A DNA stretch of 64,000 nt, taken from contig DAORVK010000003.1 of the NCBI GenBank assembly GCA_035433705.1, positions 1-64,000 of the forward strand, written 5' to 3'. Numbering within the stretch: the first letter of the stretch is position 1; every line of letters starts with the position of its first letter. The translations under genes and the position numbers were made by a program. Positions 18,822-28,381 of this stretch are shown here, in pieces. Source of the DNA: CADEFQ01 sp035433705. GTDB taxonomy: Bacteria > Pseudomonadota > Gammaproteobacteria > Steroidobacterales > Steroidobacteraceae. The notes beneath the pieces were generated by a model. The model saw only the letters and a list, made by a program, of their open reading frames with translations. It did no database searches and was not told where the DNA came from.

Positions 18822-20983
18822 GCGAAGACCTCGTCAACGTCGAAGTCGACGGTGTCGCGCTCAAGGCGAAGAAGGGCGCGATGATCATCCAGGTCACCGA
18901 CGCGAGTGATGCCTACGTGCCGCGCTTCTGCTACCACGAAAAGCTGCCGATCGCGGCGAGTTGCCGCATGTGTCTCGTCGAAGTGGAGAAGGCGCCGAAG
19001 CCGATGCCTGCATGCGCGACGCCGGTCGCCGAGGGCATGAAGATCTTCACCAAGTCGCCCAGGGCGCTCGCGGCGCAGAAGGCGACGATGGAGTTCCTGC
19101 TGATCAATCACCCGCTCGACTGCCCGATCTGCGACCAGGGTGGCGAGTGCGAACTGCAGGACCTTTCGATGGGGTATGGGCGCGACATCGCCCGCTTCGC
19201 CGAAAGAAAGCGTGTGGTGAAGGACAAGAACATCGGGCCGTTGATCTCGACCGACATGACCCGGTGCATCCATTGCACGCGCTGCGTGCGCTTCGGCCAG
19301 GACATTGCCGGAATCCGGGAACTCGGCACCACGGGGCGCGGCGAGTGGATGCGGATCGACACCTTCATTGAGCGCAGTGTCGACCATGAACTCTCGGGCA
19401 ACATCATCGATCTGTGCCCCGTCGGCGCGCTCAACAGCAAGCCGTTCCGGTTTCGCGCCCGCGGCTGGGAGATGACCCAGACGCCGCTCGTGTCGCCGCA
19501 CGATGGTGCCGGCTCGAATCTTTTTGGCCACGTGCTGCGCGGGCGATTGATGCGCGTCGTGCCGCGGGTGAATGAGGCGGTCAACGAGACCTGGATTTCC
19601 GATCGGGATCGCTTCAGTTATGAGGGCGTTTACAGCGCCGACCGCCTGACGACGCCGATGCTGCGTGAAGGCGCGGAATGGCGTGCCGTCAGCTGGGAAG
19701 CAGCGCTCGAGGCCACGGCGAACGGACTGCGGCGTGCGCAGGGGTCGCTTGGCGTACTCGCAAGCCCGTCGGGCACTGTTGAGGAGCTGTATCTGCTCAA
19801 TCGGCTGGTGCGCGGGCTTGGCTCGCACAATATCGACCATCGCCTGAGGCAGAGCGACTTCCGTGACCAGCAAGCCGATCCGGCTTATCCATCGCTCGGC
19901 GCACCGATCGCGACGGTCGAGCAGCTCGACTCGCTCTTCATCATCGGCAGCAACCTGCGCCGCGAGATCCCGATCCTCGCGCATCGCGTGAGGAAGGCGG
20001 CGCTGCGTGGCGCGCGTGTTTCGTTGCTGAATCCTGCGCGCTTCGAGTACCTGTTCCCCGTGTCGACCTGCCTCGAGGCAGCGCCCGCACGGCAGGTGCC
20101 CGAACTCGCCGGCGTGCTCGGCGCAGCGCTCGCTGCGGCCGGTACGGCACCAACGGCGGAACTGGCCGCGCTCGTGCGGTCAACGCCTGTCACCGCGGAT
20201 CACAAAGCTGTCGCCGCACAGCTTGCGAGTGGTGAACGCCGCGCAATCTGGCTTGGCGCGCTCGCGCTGCGCCATCCGGCCTATGCCGATCTGCGTGCGC
20301 TCGCCGCTGCGCTGGCAGCCGCGACCGGCGCCACGCTCGGCATTCTCGCGGAAGGCGCGAACGCCGCCGGCGCGTATCTCGCGGGCGCGGTGCCTCATCG
20401 TGATGCCGGCGGCGCAGTGCCCTCGATTTCCGGGCTTACGGCCCGGGAGATGCTCGAGCAGCCGCTATCGGCTTATCTCCTCGCCGGGGGTGTCGAGCCC
20501 CGGCAAGACAGCGTCTGTGGCGAGGCCGGCAAGTCGCTCGCGGCTGCCGCCTTCGTCGTCGCCGCCACACCCTACATGTCGGCCGAGATCAGGGACGTCG
20601 CGCACGTGCTGTTGCCGATCGGCACATTTGCCGAAACCTCCGGCACCTACGTGAATCTCGAGGGTCGCTGGCAGAGTGTGCCGGGTGCAGCGCGTCCGGT
20701 GGGCGAATCAAGGCCGGGGTGGAAGGTGTACCGGGTGTTGTGCAACCTGCTCGGAATCGCCGGTTCCGAGTACCAGTCGTCGGAGGAAGTGCTCGACGAA
20801 ATGCGCCGTGTCTGCGGCGAGGGCCTGGTCGCAGGTCCCTACCGCGGTACGCACCGGATCGTGACTCCCGATGGACCCGCGACCGTCCTCGACGTGCCGA
20901 TGTACCAGATCGACGCACTGGTGCGCCGCGCGCCGTCCCTGCAACGCACGCGCGATGGACGCGCCGCGGCCGTGACCTACTGA
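18818..20983 (+). CDS. nuoG: NADH-quinone oxidoreductase subunit G
   Basis: 75-kDa-type subunit that carries electrons through several clusters. It has 721 residues. The N-terminal [2Fe-2S] domain has ligands in FCYHEKLPIAASCRMC plus PACATP, the His/Cys cluster has HPLDCPICDQGGECELQD, and a [4Fe-4S] site has CIHCTRCVRFGQ. A degenerate molybdopterin-oxidoreductase-like domain (about 220-720) follows, shorter than in E. coli but normal for this lineage. The ATG at 18818 overlaps the nuoF stop. A longer frame from 18587 lies inside nuoF. Confidence 0.96.
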   Translation: MSEDLVNVEVDGVALKAKKGAMIIQVTDASDAYVPRFCYHEKLPIAASCRMCLVEVEKAPKPMPACATPVAEGMKIFTKSPRALAAQKATMEFLLINHPLDCPICDQGGECELQDLSMGYGRDIARFAERKRVVKDKNIGPLISTDMTRCIHCTRCVRFGQDIAGIRELGTTGRGEWMRIDTFIERSVDHELSGNIIDLCPVGALNSKPFRFRARGWEMTQTPLVSPHDGAGSNLFGHVLRGRLMRVVPRVNEAVNETWISDRDRFSYEGVYSADRLTTPMLREGAEWRAVSWEAALEATANGLRRAQGSLGVLASPSGTVEELYLLNRLVRGLGSHNIDHRLRQSDFRDQQADPAYPSLGAPIATVEQLDSLFIIGSNLRREIPILAHRVRKAALRGARVSLLNPARFEYLFPVSTCLEAAPARQVPELAGVLGAALAAAGTAPTAELAALVRSTPVTADHKAVAAQLASGERRAIWLGALALRHPAYADLRALAAALAAATGATLGILAEGANAAGAYLAGAVPHRDAGGAVPSISGLTAREMLEQPLSAYLLAGGVEPRQDSVCGEAGKSLAAAAFVVAATPYMSAEIRDVAHVLLPIGTFAETSGTYVNLEGRWQSVPGAARPVGESRPGWKVYRVLCNLLGIAGSEYQSSEEVLDEMRRVCGEGLVAGPYRGTHRIVTPDGPATVLDVPMYQIDALVRRAPSLQRTRDGRAAAVTY

Positions 20984-20993
20984 GCGCCGCACG

Positions 20994-22055
20994 ATGCTGC
21001 AGTTACTGCTCGACTTCCTCACGCTGCCAATCGTCCAGACGACGCTCTGGATTCTCGTCGTCACGGTCAGTGTGATCCTGGCGGTCGCATTCTCGGTACT
21101 GTTCGAGCGCAAGATCATCGGCTGGATGCAGCTGCGCAAGGGGCCGAATCGCGTCGGCAGCCTCTTCGGCTTCTGGCCGGGGGTGTTCCAGGCCTTCGCC
21201 GACGTGCTGAAGCTGCTGATCAAGGAAGTCGTCGTGCCGGCGCGGGCCAACAAGGTCCTGTTCGCGATCGCGCCGATCATTGCGCTCGTGCCCGCCCTTG
21301 CCACCTGGGCAGTCGTGCCGCTGTCGCCGGAGCTCGTGATCGCGGATATCGACGCGGGGCTCCTGTATGTGCTCGCGCTCACCTCGATGGGCGTTTACGG
21401 CGTGATCATTGCGGGCTGGGCGGCAAATTCGAAGTACGCATTCCTCGGCGCGATGCGTTCCGCCGCGCAGATCGTGGCGTACGAGATTGCGATGGGCTTC
21501 GCACTGGTCGGTGTGTTGATGGCGTCCGGAAGCCTCAATCTCGGCGAAATCGTCCAGGGCCAGGCGGGCCGGCCACTCAGCTGGAACGTGGTCTGGCTGT
21601 TCCCGCTCACGATCGTCTACATCATCTCGGGTGTCGCCGAAACCAACCGCGCGCCGTTTGATGTCGCGGAAGGCGAGTCGGAGATCGTCGCGGGCTTCCA
21701 TGTCGAGTATTCGGGCATCGCCTTTGCGCTCTTCTTCCTTGCCGAATACGCGAACATGCTGCTGATCTCGGCGCTCACCGCCGTGTTCTTCTTCGGCGGC
21801 TGGCTGTCGCCGTTCGACGGCTATCTGCCGGCCGATAGCTGGCTTGCGCAGCCGAGCTTCCTGTGGCTCGGCATCAAGATTTCCGCGAACATGTTCCTGT
21901 ACTTCTGGCTGCGCGCCACTTTCCCGCGCTACCGCTACGACCAGATCATGCGCCTCGGGTGGAAAGTACTCATCCCCGTGACGCTCGTCTGGATCGCGGT
22001 GGAGGGCGTGATGGCTCACTTCGGAGTCGGTCCGTGGAGGGCGTTTTCGCCATGA
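20994..22055 (+). CDS. nuoH: NADH-quinone oxidoreductase subunit H
   Basis: Membrane subunit that joins the peripheral arm and forms the quinone tunnel. It has 353 residues with eight predicted helices. Landmarks are FERKIIGWMQLRKGPNRVG after the first helix and AETNRAPFDVAEGESEIVAGF in the loop facing the quinone site, with its conserved acidic and Arg residues. The stop overlaps the nuoI ATG (ATGA). Confidence 0.97.
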   Translation: MLQLLLDFLTLPIVQTTLWILVVTVSVILAVAFSVLFERKIIGWMQLRKGPNRVGSLFGFWPGVFQAFADVLKLLIKEVVVPARANKVLFAIAPIIALVPALATWAVVPLSPELVIADIDAGLLYVLALTSMGVYGVIIAGWAANSKYAFLGAMRSAAQIVAYEIAMGFALVGVLMASGSLNLGEIVQGQAGRPLSWNVVWLFPLTIVYIISGVAETNRAPFDVAEGESEIVAGFHVEYSGIAFALFFLAEYANMLLISALTAVFFFGGWLSPFDGYLPADSWLAQPSFLWLGIKISANMFLYFWLRATFPRYRYDQIMRLGWKVLIPVTLVWIAVEGVMAHFGVGPWRAFSP

Positions 22056-22537
22056 ACGTGCGCAGCGTTTTCAAGACTTTCCTGTTGACCGACCTGCTGC
22101 TCGGGCTGTGGTTGACCGTGCGGACGCTCTTTCGCAAGAAGTTCACCGTGAACTACCCGGAAGAGAAGACCCCGCAGTCGCCGCGCTTCCGCGGCCTGCA
22201 CGCGCAGCGCCGTTACCCGAACGGTGAAGAGCGCTGTATCGCCTGCAAACTGTGCGAGGCGGTGTGCCCGGCGCTCGCGATCACGATCGATTCCGATGTC
22301 GCGGCCGACGGCACGCGGCGGACGACGCGCTATGACATCGATCTCTTCAAGTGCATCTATTGCGGCTTCTGCGAGGAGGCCTGCCCGGTCGATGCGATCG
22401 TCGAGACGCGCATCCACGAATACCACATGGAGCATCGCGGCGAGAACATCATGACCAAGGACAAACTGCTCGCCGTGGGTGACCGGTACGAAGCCATGAT
22501 TGCGGCCGACAAGGCCGCCGACGCGCAGTGGCGTTGA
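22052..22537 (+). CDS. nuoI: NADH-quinone oxidoreductase subunit I
   Basis: Ferredoxin-like subunit with two [4Fe-4S] clusters (N6a and N6b). It has 161 residues. The cluster motifs are CIACKLCEAVCP (near residue 61) and CIYCGFCEEACP (near 101), an intact 8Fe ferredoxin pattern. The N-terminal amphipathic helix contacts NuoH. The ATG at 22052 overlaps the nuoH stop. A longer frame from 21863 lies within nuoH and is not used. Confidence 0.97.
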   Translation: MNVRSVFKTFLLTDLLLGLWLTVRTLFRKKFTVNYPEEKTPQSPRFRGLHAQRRYPNGEERCIACKLCEAVCPALAITIDSDVAADGTRRTTRYDIDLFKCIYCGFCEEACPVDAIVETRIHEYHMEHRGENIMTKDKLLAVGDRYEAMIAADKAADAQWR

Positions 22538-22553
22538 CGGGAGGTAGCGCGCC

Positions 22554-23156
22554 ATGTTCGTGACGATCCTCTTCTACGCGTTCTCCGCGGTGCTGATCGC
22601 CGCGGCGCTGGCCGTCATCACGACGCGCAACCCGGTCTACTCGGCGCTGTGCCTGGTGCTCACCTTCTTCACGAGCGCGGCGATCTGGTTGCTGATCGAC
22701 GCGGAGTTTCTCGCCCTCGTGCTGGTGCTCGTCTATGTCGGTGCGGTGATGGTGTTGTTCCTGTTCGTCGTGATGATGCTGGACATCGAGGTCGAGGCAC
22801 TGCGCAGCGGCTTTACCCGCTACGCCTGGCTCGGCTGGCTGACCGCCCTCGTCGTGATCCTCGAGCTTGCGGGCGTGATTGCGGCGCGGCGCTTCGGCGC
22901 CGACACCGGCGCGGTGCCAGTGCCGATGCCGGCCGATTACAGCAATACCCATGAGCTTGGTACCGTGCTCTACACGGACTATGTCTATGCGTTCGAACTC
23001 GCTGCCGTGCTGCTGCTGGTCGCGATCGTCGCGGCGATTGCGCTGACCATGCGCAAGCGGCCGGGGCTCAAAGTGCAGGATGTCGCCCGGCAGGTGGCGG
23101 TGCGGCGCGAGGACCGGGTGCGGCTCGTCAAGATGGATGCGGAGAAGCACCCGTGA
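22554..23156 (+). CDS. nuoJ: NADH-quinone oxidoreductase subunit J
   Basis: Membrane-arm subunit with five predicted helices. It has 200 residues. The conserved third helix contains ALVLVLVYVGAVMVLFLF, including the pi-bulge Tyr/Gly region important for proton coupling. The tail after residue about 165 is basic and cytoplasmic. GGGAGG-like purines precede the ATG, and the stop overlaps the nuoK GTG start. Confidence 0.95.
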   Translation: MFVTILFYAFSAVLIAAALAVITTRNPVYSALCLVLTFFTSAAIWLLIDAEFLALVLVLVYVGAVMVLFLFVVMMLDIEVEALRSGFTRYAWLGWLTALVVILELAGVIAARRFGADTGAVPVPMPADYSNTHELGTVLYTDYVYAFELAAVLLLVAIVAAIALTMRKRPGLKVQDVARQVAVRREDRVRLVKMDAEKHP

Positions 23157-23458
23157 TCACACTCGGCCACATGCTGACACTGTCCGCGGTGTTGTTCGCA
23201 ATCTCGGTCGCGGGCATCTTCCTCAACCGCAAGAACGTGATCCTGCTGTTGATGTGCATCGAGCTGCTGCTGCTCGCGGCGAACTTCAACTTCGTCGCCT
23301 TCTCGCGCTACCTCGGCGATATCTCGGGCCAGGTGTTCGTGTTCTTCGTGCTGACTGTGGCTGCGGCCGAATCGGCGATCGGACTTGCGATCCTGGTGGT
23401 GCTGTTCCGTCACCGGCACAGCATCAATGTCGACGATCTGGATACCCTGAAGGGCTGA
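23153..23458 (+). CDS. nuoK: NADH-quinone oxidoreductase subunit K
   Basis: Small antiporter-related membrane subunit (101 residues, the usual length) with three helices. The two conserved Glu residues are in LMCIELLLLAANFNF and VAAAESAIGLAI. The start is GTG 23153 (GTGA overlap with nuoJ). Confidence 0.96.
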   Translation: MITLGHMLTLSAVLFAISVAGIFLNRKNVILLLMCIELLLLAANFNFVAFSRYLGDISGQVFVFFVLTVAAAESAIGLAILVVLFRHRHSINVDDLDTLKG

Positions 23459-23464
23459 CCGGCG

Positions 23465-25393
23465 ATGACACGCAACCTGCTCATCGCAATACCGCTGCTG
23501 CCGCTCCTTGCGGCCGTGATCGCGGGCCTTACCGGCCGGCGCATCGGCCGTGCGGCCTCGGCGGGCGTCACGATACTGGCGGTCGGCATCTCGTGTGCGC
23601 TGTCGCTCGAGGTCGTGCGGCAGCTCTACTTCGCAGGTGCGCCAGCCCAGGATCTGACCCTGTACACCTGGCTCGTGACCGACGGCATCCGCTTCCAGGT
23701 CGGCTTTCTCGTCGACCGGTTGAGTGCCCTGATGATGGCGGTGGTGACCTTCGTGTCGTTCTGCGTGCACGTGTACACGATCGGTTACATGCGCGAAGAC
23801 GCCGGCTTCCAGCGCTTCTTCAGCTATATCTCGCTGTTCACGTTCGCGATGCTGATGCTGGTGATGTCGAACAACTTCATGCAGCTGTTCTTCGGCTGGG
23901 AGGCGGTCGGCGTCGTTTCCTACCTGCTGATCGGCTTCTGGTACACGCGCCCGTCCGCGATCCACGCAAACCTGAAGGCGTTTGTCGTCAACCGTGTCGG
24001 CGATTTCGGCTTCGTGCTCGGCATCGCGGGCGTCGTGTATTTCACGAATTCGCTCGACTACCGGGACGCCTTCGCACTCGCGCCCTCGATCGCGGTGCCG
24101 GCGCTCACGCTGATCTGCATCTGTCTGTTCGTTGGCGCAATGGGCAAGTCGGCGCAGGTGCCGCTGCACGTTTGGCTGCCTGATTCGATGGAAGGCCCGA
24201 CGCCGATCTCGGCGCTCATCCACGCGGCGACGATGGTGACCGCCGGCATCTTCATGGTGGCGCGCCTGTCGCCGCTGTTCGAGTTCTCCGAGGCCGCGTT
24301 GTCGTTCGTGCTCGTGATCGGCGCGACTACCGCGCTCTTCATGGGCTTTCTCGGTGTCGTCAACAACGACATCAAGCGCGTGATCGCCTATTCGACCCTT
24401 TCCCAGCTGGGCTACATGACCGTGGCGCTCGGCATTTCGGCCTACAGCGCTGCGATCTTCCACCTGATGACCCATGCGTTCTTCAAGGCGCTGCTGTTCC
24501 TCGCGGCGGGCTCGGTGATCATCGGCATGCACCACGAGCAGGACATGCGCAAGATGGGCGGACTTGCGAAGTACATGCCGATCACGGCCGCGACCTGCTG
24601 GATCGGCGCGCTCGCGCTGATCGGCACGCCGTTTTTCTCGGGGTTCTATTCAAAGGACGCCCTGATCGAGGCAGTCGGCGAGTCACATCGCTGGGGCGCG
24701 GTCTATGCGTACTGGTGTGTGCAGGCCGGCGCGTTCGTCACGGCGCTGTATACGTTCCGGCTGGTCTTCATGACTTTCCACGGCAAAGAGCGATTTCACG
24801 GTCATGATCAGGGCGGTGTCCCGCACGAAAGCCCGTGGGTGGTCACGGTGCCGCTCATTGCGCTCGCGATCCCGTCGGTGATCATCGGCTACCTCACGGT
24901 CGGCCCGCTGCTCTTCGGCGGTGCCTTTGGCGGGTCGATCTTCGTGAATGAAGCGAATGACGTTGTCGGGGAGTTGGGTCGCGGGTACCACGGCCCGCTC
25001 AGATTTGCGCTGCACGGGCTCAAGGGACTGACGTTCTGGCTGGCGCTCGCCGGCGTGTGGACGGCGTGGTACCTGTACCTGAAGAACACTGCGATTCCGG
25101 AGCGGATCGCGCAGCGTTTCGGGGTGATCTATAACGTGCTCGTCAACAAGTACTACTTCGACTGGTTCAACGAGCGGGTGATCGCGCCCTTTGCGCGACT
25201 GATCGGCCGGCTCTTCTGGAAAGGTGGTGACGGGCTGCTGATCGACGGCGTGCTGGTCGATGGTACGGCCCGTCTGGTCGACTGGACGGCGGGGAAGGGT
25301 CGCAGGATGCAGACCGGCTATCTCTACACGTACGCGTTCTGGATGGTCATCGGACTCGCAGCCCTGCTGGGCTGGTTCCTGGTTCGGGCCTGA
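23465..25393 (+). CDS. nuoL: NADH-quinone oxidoreductase subunit L
   Basis: Distal antiporter-like proton channel with the long lateral helix. It has 642 residues and many membrane segments. Family landmarks are FFGWEAVGVVSYLLIG (with the TM5 Glu), GKSAQVPLHVWLPDSMEGPT (the TM7 Lys and its surroundings), HAATMVTAG and the TM12 region with KALLFLAAGSV. The amphipathic lateral helix lies near residues 530-600. It begins six bases after nuoK. Confidence 0.97.
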   Translation: MTRNLLIAIPLLPLLAAVIAGLTGRRIGRAASAGVTILAVGISCALSLEVVRQLYFAGAPAQDLTLYTWLVTDGIRFQVGFLVDRLSALMMAVVTFVSFCVHVYTIGYMREDAGFQRFFSYISLFTFAMLMLVMSNNFMQLFFGWEAVGVVSYLLIGFWYTRPSAIHANLKAFVVNRVGDFGFVLGIAGVVYFTNSLDYRDAFALAPSIAVPALTLICICLFVGAMGKSAQVPLHVWLPDSMEGPTPISALIHAATMVTAGIFMVARLSPLFEFSEAALSFVLVIGATTALFMGFLGVVNNDIKRVIAYSTLSQLGYMTVALGISAYSAAIFHLMTHAFFKALLFLAAGSVIIGMHHEQDMRKMGGLAKYMPITAATCWIGALALIGTPFFSGFYSKDALIEAVGESHRWGAVYAYWCVQAGAFVTALYTFRLVFMTFHGKERFHGHDQGGVPHESPWVVTVPLIALAIPSVIIGYLTVGPLLFGGAFGGSIFVNEANDVVGELGRGYHGPLRFALHGLKGLTFWLALAGVWTAWYLYLKNTAIPERIAQRFGVIYNVLVNKYYFDWFNERVIAPFARLIGRLFWKGGDGLLIDGVLVDGTARLVDWTAGKGRRMQTGYLYTYAFWMVIGLAALLGWFLVRA

Positions 25394-25408
25394 CGGGGTC
25401 ACTGGCGC

Positions 25409-26923
25409 ATGCATTTCGGCATTCTTTCGGCTCTTGTATGGCTGCCCATCGCTGGCGGCATTGTCCTGCTTGCGCTCGGCGACCGGCGCATCGTGGCTGG
25501 TCGCTGGGTTGCGCTGCTCGTCACGCTCGCCGCCGTTGCGCTCTCGGTGCCGCTGCTGACCGGCTTCGATCGTGGCACCGCCGAGTTCCAGTTCGTCGAA
25601 CGCCTGCCGTGGCTGCCGGCGTTCAGTTCCTGGTACCACCTCGGCATCGATGGCATCTCGCTGCCGCTGATTGTGTTGACCACGGTGATGACCGTGCCGG
25701 TGGTGATCGCGGGCTGGAGCGTGATCAAGGAGCGTCCCGCGCAGTATTACGCGGCCTTCCTGATCATGGAGGGGCTGATGATCGGCGTGTTTGCCGCCGT
25801 CGACGGCCTGCTCTTCTATTTCTTCTGGGAAGCGATGCTGATCCCGATGTTCCTGATCATCGGGGCCTGGGGCGGCCCGCGGCGTGTTTACGCGACGATC
25901 AAGTTCTTCCTGTACACCTTCCTCGGCTCGGTACTGATGCTGGTCGCGCTGATCTACCTGTATGTGCAGGGTGGCGACTTCACGTTGCGCGCGCTGCAGG
26001 ATCTGCCCCTCACGCTCGTCGAGCAGCGCTGGATCTTTCTCGCGTTCCTTGCCGCGTTTGCGGTCAAGGTGCCGATGGTGCCTGTGCACACATGGTTGCC
26101 CGATGCCCACGTCGAGGCGCCGACCGGCGGTTCGGTCATCCTCGCGGCGATCCTGCTGAAGATGGGCGGCTATGGTTTCCTGCGCTTCAGCCTGCCGATC
26201 GCGCCGGACGCGAGCCGCGAGCTCGCCTGGCTGATGATCGCCCTGTCGCTCGTGGCGATCGTCTACATCAGCCTTGTTGCGCTCGTCCAGACCGACATGA
26301 AGAAGCTGGTCGCGTACTCCTCGGTCGCGCACATGGGATTCGTCACGCTCGGAACCTTCATCGCCTGGGACATTGCGAAGTCGACCGGCGATTACACGGG
26401 CGCGGCGATGGGCCTCGACGGAGCGATGGTGCAGATGGTGTCGCACGGCCTGGTTTCGGGCGCGCTGTTTCTCTGCGTCGGCGTGATGTACGACAGGGTG
26501 CACAGCCGCGAGATCTCCGCCTATGGTGGCGTGATCAACACGATGCCGAAATTCGCGGGGTTCATGGTGCTGTTCGCGTTCGCCAATTCCGGCGTGCCCG
26601 GTACGTCCGGCTTCGTCGGTGAGTTTCTCGTGATCATCGCGAGCTACAAGGCGAATTTCTGGTACGCGTTCCTCACCGCCACGATCCTGATCACAGGCTC
26701 AGCGTACACGCTGTGGCTCGTCAAACGAGTGCTCTACGGGCCGGTGGCGAACGCTCATGTGGCGCAGATGCCGGATCTGAACGGCCGCGAGCTCATCGTG
26801 CTCGGTGGCCTCGCCGTCGGCGTGCTGTTGCTCGGCGTCTGGCCGGCGCCGCTGCTCGATATCATGCACAGCTCCATTCACCATCTCGTCGAACAGATGA
26901 CGACGAGCAAGTTGCCCCTCTGA
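25409..26923 (+). CDS. nuoM: NADH-quinone oxidoreductase subunit M
   Basis: Antiporter-like proton-pumping subunit. It has 504 residues and about 14 helices. FFWEAMLIPMFLIIG carries the TM5 Glu, FAVKVPMVPVHTWLPDAHVEAPT the TM7 Lys region, and the later helices contain SHGLVSGALF. Its order between nuoL and nuoN is canonical. Confidence 0.97.
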   Translation: MHFGILSALVWLPIAGGIVLLALGDRRIVAGRWVALLVTLAAVALSVPLLTGFDRGTAEFQFVERLPWLPAFSSWYHLGIDGISLPLIVLTTVMTVPVVIAGWSVIKERPAQYYAAFLIMEGLMIGVFAAVDGLLFYFFWEAMLIPMFLIIGAWGGPRRVYATIKFFLYTFLGSVLMLVALIYLYVQGGDFTLRALQDLPLTLVEQRWIFLAFLAAFAVKVPMVPVHTWLPDAHVEAPTGGSVILAAILLKMGGYGFLRFSLPIAPDASRELAWLMIALSLVAIVYISLVALVQTDMKKLVAYSSVAHMGFVTLGTFIAWDIAKSTGDYTGAAMGLDGAMVQMVSHGLVSGALFLCVGVMYDRVHSREISAYGGVINTMPKFAGFMVLFAFANSGVPGTSGFVGEFLVIIASYKANFWYAFLTATILITGSAYTLWLVKRVLYGPVANAHVAQMPDLNGRELIVLGGLAVGVLLLGVWPAPLLDIMHSSIHHLVEQMTTSKLPL

Positions 26924-26935
26924 GGTCGACGCCCG

Positions 26936-28381
26936 ATGCCTGACACGCCGACCTTCTGGTCCACGATCGCCGCCGCCGCGCCCGAGGCCTACCTTGTGAC
27001 GGCGATCTGCATCGTGTTGCTGATCGATGTTTTTGCCGGCGGCACAAAGCGCCCGCGACTCACCGGCACGGTCACGCTGCTCGCCCTGGCGCTCGGCGCG
27101 TGGCTGACGCTGCGATACGGTGCTGTCAGCGTGCGCACCACGGCCTTTCACGGTCTCTATGTCGCCGATCCACTCGCGCTCTTGCTGAAACTCGGTGGTT
27201 TGCTGTTCACGGCTGTATCGCTGCTCTATTCACGGCCCTATCTTGAGCGCCGTGGCATGCGCGGCGGCGAGTACTACGTCCTGGCGCTCACCTCGCTGCT
27301 CGGCATCTACGTGCTCGCCTCGGCCGGGAATCTGCTGAGTCTTTATGTCGGCGTGGAGCTGCTCGCGCTGTCGCTGTATGCGATGGTGGCATTCGATCGC
27401 GAATCGGGCGTCGCGACCGAGGCGGCGATGAAGTATTTCGTGCTCGGCTCGATCGCCTCGGGAATGCTGCTCTACGGCATCTCGCTGATCTATGGCCTCA
27501 CCGGCTCCCTGGCGCTCGATGCGATTGCGCAGAATATTGGCGCCGAGCCCGGGCTCGGTCTCATCGTCGGCGTGGTTTTTGTGGTGGCGGCGATCGCCTT
27601 CAAGTTCGGCGCCGTGCCGTTCCATATGTGGGTGCCGGACGTCTATCACGGTGCGCCGACCGCCGTGACCCTGTTCGTGTCTACTGCGCCCAAGTTCGCC
27701 TATTTCGCACTCTTTTACCGCCTGCTCGCACAGGGCCTCGAAGGCCTGTCGCCCACCTGGACGCAGATCATCGCCGTGATCGCCGTGTTGTCGCTGTTCG
27801 TCGGCAACGTCTACGCGATCGCACAAACGAACCTGAAGCGCATGCTGGCGTACTCGGCGATTGCCAACGTGGGCTTCATCCTGCTTGGCTTCACGACCGG
27901 CACGACGACGGGTTACCAGGCGGCGCTGTACTACATGGTCGTTTACGTGCTGATGGCGCTCGGCTCGTTTGGCGTGATCCTGCTCGCGGGTCGCCGCGGC
28001 TTCGAGGCCGACGAACTCGACGACTACAAAGGGCTCGCCACGCGCGATCCGCTGCTCGCGGTGTCGATGCTGATGCTGATGTTCTCGACGGCCGGTGTGC
28101 CGCCGTTCGTCGGCTTCTGGGCAAAGCTCGCGATTTTCGAGGCGCTGTGGCAGGCCGGATCGCTGTGGCTGGTCGTCATTGCGGCGCTGGCTGCAGTCGT
28201 CGGCGCCTTCTACTACATTCGCGTCGTCAAGCTGATGTACTTCGACGAAGGGCCCGCGCAGCCACGCGGTGACGCGGGCGCTGCGCTGCGCCTCGTGCTC
28301 GGCCTGAATGCGTTTGCGGCGCTTGCGCTCGGGGTCGTGCCGTCCGTACTGGTCGATTTCTGCATGCGAGCGCTGGGCTGA
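26936..28381 (+). CDS. nuoN: NADH-quinone oxidoreductase subunit N
   Basis: Third antiporter-like membrane subunit, and the last of the complex I genes. It has 481 residues and about 14 helices. Landmarks are SLYVGVELLALSLYAMVAF with the TM5 Glu and FKFGAVPFHMWVPDVYHGAPT with the TM7 Lys. Its stop TGA shares an A with the ATG of the downstream M20-family gene, so that gene is probably read from the nuo transcript. Confidence 0.97.
   Translation: MPDTPTFWSTIAAAAPEAYLVTAICIVLLIDVFAGGTKRPRLTGTVTLLALALGAWLTLRYGAVSVRTTAFHGLYVADPLALLLKLGGLLFTAVSLLYSRPYLERRGMRGGEYYVLALTSLLGIYVLASAGNLLSLYVGVELLALSLYAMVAFDRESGVATEAAMKYFVLGSIASGMLLYGISLIYGLTGSLALDAIAQNIGAEPGLGLIVGVVFVVAAIAFKFGAVPFHMWVPDVYHGAPTAVTLFVSTAPKFAYFALFYRLLAQGLEGLSPTWTQIIAVIAVLSLFVGNVYAIAQTNLKRMLAYSAIANVGFILLGFTTGTTTGYQAALYYMVVYVLMALGSFGVILLAGRRGFEADELDDYKGLATRDPLLAVSMLMLMFSTAGVPPFVGFWAKLAIFEALWQAGSLWLVVIAALAAVVGAFYYIRVVKLMYFDEGPAQPRGDAGAALRLVLGLNAFAALALGVVPSVLVDFCMRALG

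Noticed and set aside
22985..24535. Long antisense reading frame (516 codons) opposite nuoJ-nuoL
   Set aside because: It lies opposite well-identified nuo genes, is extremely rich in His/Arg/Glu/Asp without any known motif, and is the expected product of high-GC codon bias on the complementary strand. The same applies to frames opposite nuoL/nuoM (24683-26503), nusA (33182-35116) and infB (35808-37646).
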